This document shows, piece by piece, positions 60,643 to 64,000 of a DNA stretch of 64,000 nucleotides. The stretch is from positions 1,116,001 through 1,180,000 of the forward strand of contig CBDBLZ010000021.1 in the NCBI GenBank assembly GCA_965207385.1, read 5' to 3'. The stretch comes from CAZXEU01 sp965207385 (GTDB lineage Bacteria > Bacteroidota > Rhodothermia > Rhodothermales > Bin80). Position 1 is the stretch's first letter. The number at the start of each line of letters is the position of its first letter. A model generated the notes under the pieces. The model was not told the origin of the DNA. It saw only the letters and a list, made by a program, of their open reading frames with translations, and searched no databases. Made by a program: the position numbers and the translations under genes.

Positions 60643-61158
60643 CTACGACGAGAATTCTACCAGCACGGCATGCTTTGTAACCGCATCGCCGGGCGCTACG
60701 CGGACAGCCTGCACAACGGCATGGCTGGAAGCACGCAGCTCGTTTTCCATTTTCATGGCCTCCAGCACCAGTAGTCCCTGGCCGGGTTCTACCGCCTCGC
60801 CTGCCGCCACATGAACGCTCAACACCAGGCCCGGCATCGGCGCAACAAGCGCAGCCGTGGCAGGTGCCTTGGACTGTGCAGCTTCGAACCTTTCCAGAAG
60901 GCGGGCCCTCGTATCCTGAACGGACACCTCGTACAGCACGTTTTCGATGGTTACAGGGACCACGTTGCCGTTGGCACGGCCTATAGCAACGGAGTAGCTT
61001 CGGCCGTTCAGGAGCAGGCTCCAGACGGCGCCTGCTATATGCACTAGCGACGCATCCGCCGCAGCATTGTCCAGTTCAATGCCGCCGTCGCGCACAAACA
61101 GGTCGAATTGCTCGTCGCCTATGTGGACCGAGAATCGGCCTCCGGTGCTGATTGCCAT
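60643..61158 (-). CDS. Biotin carboxyl carrier protein domain (acyl-CoA carboxylase carrier)
   Basis: A 171-residue protein. The N-terminal part (FSVHIGDEQFDLFVRDGGIELD) resembles the linker domain of acyl-CoA carboxylases. The C-terminal 75 residues are the biotinyl domain APMPGLVLSVHVAAGEAVEPGQGL with the biotin lysine K136 in LEAMKMEN. It carries CO2 between biotin carboxylase and carboxyltransferase subunits; neither is in the window. The ATG at 61158 starts the recognised protein; the frame is open to 61536 but is not coding there. Divergent from the DUF1460 gene. Confidence 0.9.
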   Translation of the reverse strand: MAISTGGRFSVHIGDEQFDLFVRDGGIELDNAAADASLVHIAGAVWSLLLNGRSYSVAIGRANGNVVPVTIENVLYEVSVQDTRARLLERFEAAQSKAPATAALVAPMPGLVLSVHVAAGEAVEPGQGLLVLEAMKMENELRASSHAVVQAVRVAPGDAVTKHAVLVEFSS

Positions 61159-61177
61159 CCAAACTAAGTACAACGGC

Positions 61178-61191
61178 TTGAGTTGACTCAA
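61178..61191. promoter_or_regulatory. Palindrome in divergent promoter region, possible operator
   Basis: TTGAGT-TG-ACTCAA is a perfect 6+6-bp palindrome in the 88-bp gap between the biotin-carrier and DUF1460 genes, placed about 20 bp before the first and 56 bp before the second. Size and symmetry suit a dimeric regulator, but no family can be named. Confidence 0.4.
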
Positions 61192-61246
61192 AGGTAAGGC
61201 AAACCGGCCGTGTATTGGCCAATTGCAAAAGGAACCGGGATCTGAC

Positions 61247-62107
61247 ATGGCGAAGACACTGCGGATGATGGGCCTGGCGGTGATGCTTGGCGGATTTGGG
61301 CTCTCGGACGTTCGTGCGCAGCCCGGAACGCACGAGCTTTTTGCGCACGTCATGTCAAATGCGCGGGAGATGCGCCTCCACGAGCGCCCCTTTGATGCTA
61401 TCCTGCAGGAAGTTGGTCTCCAGTTCCTCGGATTGCCATACGCAGCTGGACTGCTGGACGCGTCAGCGGAGGAATTGCTTGTAGTTGACCTGACGCGTTT
61501 TGACTGCGTCCTTTTCATTGAGCATGTTCTTGCCATTGCACAGGGCGTTGCCGTGCGCGATTACACATTTGCCTCGTTTGCCGGTCGTGTGGAGAAGCTC
61601 CGGTACAGAAACGAGACGCGTGATGGCTACTGCAGCCGGTTGCATTACTTCACCGAATGGATTTCTGACAACCACAATGCCGTCAAGGACATTACTGCCA
61701 GAATCGGTGGAGTGAGCTATGAGAAGAGTCTCACCTTTATGTCCGAGCATCGGGATAGCTATCCCCTTCTCGCCGCGAGTGACAGCCTTTTTCACGGGAT
61801 CAAGTCCATGGAGGCTTCACTCCGTGGAAGGAAGCTTGACCATGTTCCCGAGCAGCACATCCGCTCGGTATACGACCAGCTGCGAGCAGGCGACATAGTG
61901 GCCATGACTACGCGCATAAAGGGCCTTGACGTGGTGCACTCGGGCATGGTATTCGTGCACGAGGACGGCGGTGTGGGTCTGCTGCATGCTTCTCCCAACG
62001 GCGGAGTAATCGTGTCGCCGGATCTTGCTTCCTACGTACAGGGGCAGGCTTCGCAGATAGGCGTTGTTGTGGCCCGGCCCGTTGATCCGCGCGCCAGCGG
62101 ATCGTGA
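61247..62107 (+). CDS. DUF1460 family amidase/peptidase-like protein, exported
   Basis: A 286-residue exported protein (signal LRMMGLAVMLGGFGLSDVRA). DUF1460 is an NlpC/P60-like Cys-His fold acting on cell-wall peptides; here LVVDLTRFDCVLFIEHVLAIAQG carries the Cys and VVHSGMVFVHEDGGVGLLHASP the His. The further segments RLHYFTEWISDN and LLAASDSLFHGI match the family. The ATG at 61247 is preceded by GGAACCGGGA, a plausible ribosome site. It overlaps the methyltransferase GTG by 4 bp. Confidence 0.9.
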   Translation: MAKTLRMMGLAVMLGGFGLSDVRAQPGTHELFAHVMSNAREMRLHERPFDAILQEVGLQFLGLPYAAGLLDASAEELLVVDLTRFDCVLFIEHVLAIAQGVAVRDYTFASFAGRVEKLRYRNETRDGYCSRLHYFTEWISDNHNAVKDITARIGGVSYEKSLTFMSEHRDSYPLLAASDSLFHGIKSMEASLRGRKLDHVPEQHIRSVYDQLRAGDIVAMTTRIKGLDVVHSGMVFVHEDGGVGLLHASPNGGVIVSPDLASYVQGQASQIGVVVARPVDPRASGS

Positions 62108-62850
62108 AGCACTACCCACCCATAGGGGAGGCCGAGGGAAAGGCGGCGCAGGTGGAGGCGATGTTCGATGCCATTGCACGGCGCTATGATTTACTCAACC
62201 GCCTGCTGAGTTTCGGCCTTGACACGTATTGGCGCCGAAAGGCGGTAGGACAACTCGCGTCGCTGGCGCCGCTGCGGGTCCTGGACGTCGCAACGGGCAC
62301 CGGAGACCTGGCGATGGAAGCCGCCCTGCAGTTACAGCCGGACCTGGTCACTGGCGTGGACATTTCCGCTGCAATGCTTTCGCGTGCACGCGCGAAGGCC
62401 AAGCGCCGACCCCCCGGGTGTGAGATTGTATTCAGGCGTGCAGACGCAGGGCGGCTCCCCTTTCCGGAGCGTCATTTTGATGCGGTTGTCGTGGGTTTCG
62501 GTGTCCGGAATTTTCAGGACGTGCAGTCGTCCCTTGCAGAGATGTACCGCGTGCTGGTGCCGCGCGGCCAACTGGTTGTGCTCGAGTTCAGTCGTCCCGG
62601 GCGGTTTCTGGTAAGGCAGGCCAGTGCCGCATATTCACGCGGCATCCTGCCGGTTGTGGGGCGCGCCCTTTCGAAGGATCGCGGAGCGTATCGTTACCTG
62701 CCGGACTCGATTGCCTCTTTTCCGTCCGGTGAACGCTTCCTCGACCTGATGCGAGGAGCCGGCTTCGCGAAATTGTCCTGCCGGCCTCTCACCTGTGGAA
62801 TTGTTTCTCTTTATAGCGGATGCAGACCAGGCAAGTCAGTCTCCGTCTAG
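62104..62850 (+). CDS. ubiE: Demethylmenaquinone methyltransferase (UbiE/MenG)
   Basis: A 248-residue SAM-dependent methyltransferase of the UbiE family: MFDAIARRYDLLNRLLSFGLDTYWRRKAV, VLDVATGTGDLAMEAAL (SAM loop), FDAVVVGFGVRNFQDVQSSLAEMYRVL, VVLEFSRP and YRYLPDSIASFPSGERF. It completes menaquinone by C-methylation at the inner face of the membrane. Start is the GTG at 62104 overlapping the DUF1460 stop. Its last 15 bp overlap the convergent anti-sigma gene. Confidence 0.95.
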   Translation: MKHYPPIGEAEGKAAQVEAMFDAIARRYDLLNRLLSFGLDTYWRRKAVGQLASLAPLRVLDVATGTGDLAMEAALQLQPDLVTGVDISAAMLSRARAKAKRRPPGCEIVFRRADAGRLPFPERHFDAVVVGFGVRNFQDVQSSLAEMYRVLVPRGQLVVLEFSRPGRFLVRQASAAYSRGILPVVGRALSKDRGAYRYLPDSIASFPSGERFLDLMRGAGFAKLSCRPLTCGIVSLYSGCRPGKSVSV

Positions 62851-63273
62851 GACACCTTGGCGAAGCTTGGTAAGGCGGATCTCATTGGTGTCCCCCTTGA
62901 TTCGATACTGTACGTCGTCCATCAACCGGCGCATGATGTGCACACCCAGACCGCCGGCCTTGCCCCGCTTGGTGAGCGCCCGCACGTCGGGCTCTTTGTA
63001 GCTTCTCTCGTCAAAAGGGATGCCCGAGTCTCGTATCCGAATGGTGATCTGCCTGTCATCTATGCGGAGCATCAGGTCGAGCTCGTGCTCGGGGTCGTTT
63101 CGGTAGGCATGCTCAATCACGTTGGCACACGCCTCATCCACCGCTTGCTTGATCTCGGAAACGACCGCGTCCTGAACACCGGCATTGGCCAGATGACCAA
63201 GTACGAACTGGCGCACCTTCTTCAGGTGGCGCGTCGAGCTCGGAATCGCCAGGTTGTGGACAAGAGCAGACAC
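62836..63273 (-). CDS. RsbW-like anti-sigma factor / serine kinase
   Basis: A 145-residue GHKL ATPase with N-box DEACANVIEHAYR, G1 IRDSGIPFD and G2 KAGGLGVHIMRRLMDD. In the partner-switching scheme it binds a sigma factor or another target and is released when the STAS protein is dephosphorylated. It starts 11 bp after the STAS gene. No sigma factor gene is in the window, so the output is unknown. Confidence 0.93.
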   Translation of the reverse strand: MSALVHNLAIPSSTRHLKKVRQFVLGHLANAGVQDAVVSEIKQAVDEACANVIEHAYRNDPEHELDLMLRIDDRQITIRIRDSGIPFDERSYKEPDVRALTKRGKAGGLGVHIMRRLMDDVQYRIKGDTNEIRLTKLRQGVLDGD

Positions 63274-63284
63274 GGCGTCATTCG

Positions 63285-63650
63285 CTAGTTGGCTTCCCCG
63301 GACTTTTGCTCAAAGAGCCCCACGGCCTCGTCTTCGCTGCCCACAATGTCGAATAGCATGGGGAATCCGAGCAGATCGAATACGTTAAACACTTTCGGTT
63401 GCAGGGCGGCAATCTTGATGTCTCCGCCCTTGCTGCGAATTTCTTCTATGAAGGCCATGAATACGCCGAGGCCTGCGCTGGAGATGTACTGGAGACTGCT
63501 GCCATTTACGACAATCCTGTAGTCGTGATCGTCCTTGCACTTCTGAATGGCTGCTTCCAGCTCGGATGCCGTGTGGGCATCCAATTCCCCGTGCAGGGAC
63601 AGCACTTTGACGGTGTCTCGCTCCCGGAACCCAACCGAAAAATTACCCAT
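63285..63650 (-). CDS. STAS-domain anti-sigma factor antagonist
   Basis: A 121-residue single STAS domain: VKVLSLHGELDAHTASELEAAI, then YRIVVNGSSLQYISSAGLGVFMAF with the phosphorylatable Ser57/Ser58, and FNVFDLLGFPMLFDIV. Phosphorylation by the RsbW-like kinase would inactivate it, and the upstream SpoIIE-type phosphatase would reactivate it. The canonical D-x-S is replaced by N-G-S-S-L-Q, still typical of the subgroup. It lies 47 bp after the phosphatase gene. Confidence 0.94.
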   Translation of the reverse strand: MGNFSVGFRERDTVKVLSLHGELDAHTASELEAAIQKCKDDHDYRIVVNGSSLQYISSAGLGVFMAFIEEIRSKGGDIKIAALQPKVFNVFDLLGFPMLFDIVGSEDEAVGLFEQKSGEAN

Positions 63651-63697
63651 GTTGCGCTTGAATCTAGTATGCTAGAGGCCGAAGGGCAGCCCCTAAT

Positions 63698-64000
63698 TTA
63701 CGGCGTATGTGCCATCTCGGATGCACTCAGCCGTTTGATAACCAGGAGCGTCAGGTCGTCTCCATACGTACTGCCCTGCTCCACGAAGTGGTCAATATCC
63801 TGCAGCAGGGCGTCGCGTATGGCGCTTGCTTCTTCCTGCCTGTGTCGCTGCAGAACGGTCAGGCAACGTTCATAGCCGTACTCGTCACCCTGACCGTTTC
63901 GTGCTTCGGCAAGACCGTCTGTGAAGAGGGCAAGAACGTCTCCCTTATGCAAATTCAACCTCTCGACTTCCAGGATTTGCTCGAATTTTCCCGTCTGGTC
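63698..64000 (-). CDS. SpoIIE-type PP2C phosphatase (C-terminal part, N-terminus outside window)
   Basis: The minus-strand frame is open to the window edge and reads FEQILEVERLNLHKGDVLALFTDGLAEARNGQGDEYG, the PPM/SpoIIE core, ending GDDLTLLVIKRL with the second metal Asp pair. It is the activating phosphatase of the partner-switching module, placed upstream of the STAS and kinase genes. Any sensor domain (GAF, PAS, receiver) would lie beyond the edge. Confidence 0.93.
   Translation of the reverse strand, partial: DQTGKFEQILEVERLNLHKGDVLALFTDGLAEARNGQGDEYGYERCLTVLQRHRQEEASAIRDALLQDIDHFVEQGSTYGDDLTLLVIKRLSASEMAHTP

Overview
The window is GC-rich (about 60 percent by eye) and densely coding. 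It reads as a chromosomal segment of a Gram-negative bacterium of the Bacteroidota/Rhodothermota lineage. Supporting this placement are a SusC/SusD outer-membrane pair, DUF4835 and DUF1460 proteins, many lipoproteins, an LpxH-like enzyme, and the gene order ileS - TraR/DksA-like - lspA known from Bacteroidetes. A planctomycete-style sulfatase / PSD1 / DUF1501 operon suggests use of sulfated polymers, as in marine Rhodothermales. The assignment is inferred from gene content only.

Layout. 1-5116 (-): sulfatase, PSD1 c-type cytochrome lipoprotein and DUF1501 protein (cut by the left edge). 5359-6780 (-): MATE exporter. 7508-12034 (+): SusC and SusD homologues. 12123-15533 (-): glycosyltransferase with a probable frameshift at its start, LpxH-like phosphoesterase, a secreted triple helix-hairpin-helix protein and a small membrane protein. 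16084-17319 (+): metZ. 17684-18082 (-): an initiator tRNA gene interrupted by a 238-bp group I intron, with its own promoter and terminator. 18175-24911 (+): DUF1015, serA, serC, a three-gene proton-translocating transhydrogenase and a thioesterase. 24868-28838: tesA-like esterase divergent from a YbbA/YbbP-like ABC exporter. 28841-34604 (+): YggS, purine nucleoside phosphorylase, ileS, TraR-like protein, lspA.

35055-40775 (-) is one tight cluster: NIPSNAP protein, secreted amidohydrolase, DinB-like protein and TctC-TctB-TctA, probably for hydrolysis and uptake of an organic acid. 40880-45417 (+): glycerate 2-kinase, a frameshifted YyaL/DUF255 gene and a thiolase. 45418-46230 holds an IS21-family remnant (3' part of istB and one terminal end). 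46365-47958 (+): a secreted propeller protein and an anchored thioredoxin-like protein. 48413-51417 (+): alaS and tRNA-Ser(CGA). 51419-59632 (+): a metalloprotease-like/propeller/barrel protein, DUF4835, DUF411, def, an M23 peptidase and a TonB-receptor-like barrel protein. 59629-61158 (-): SDR reductase and biotin carrier protein. 61247-62850 (+): DUF1460 amidase and menaquinone methyltransferase. 62836-64000 (-): a partner-switching module (RsbW-like kinase, STAS antagonist, SpoIIE-type phosphatase cut by the right edge).

The most striking element is the initiator tRNA whose anticodon loop is split between U33 and C34 by a compact, ORF-less group I intron resembling the IC3-type introns of other bacterial tRNAs. 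Two single-base frameshifts (in the glycosyltransferase and in yyaL) are either assembly errors or recent mutations.
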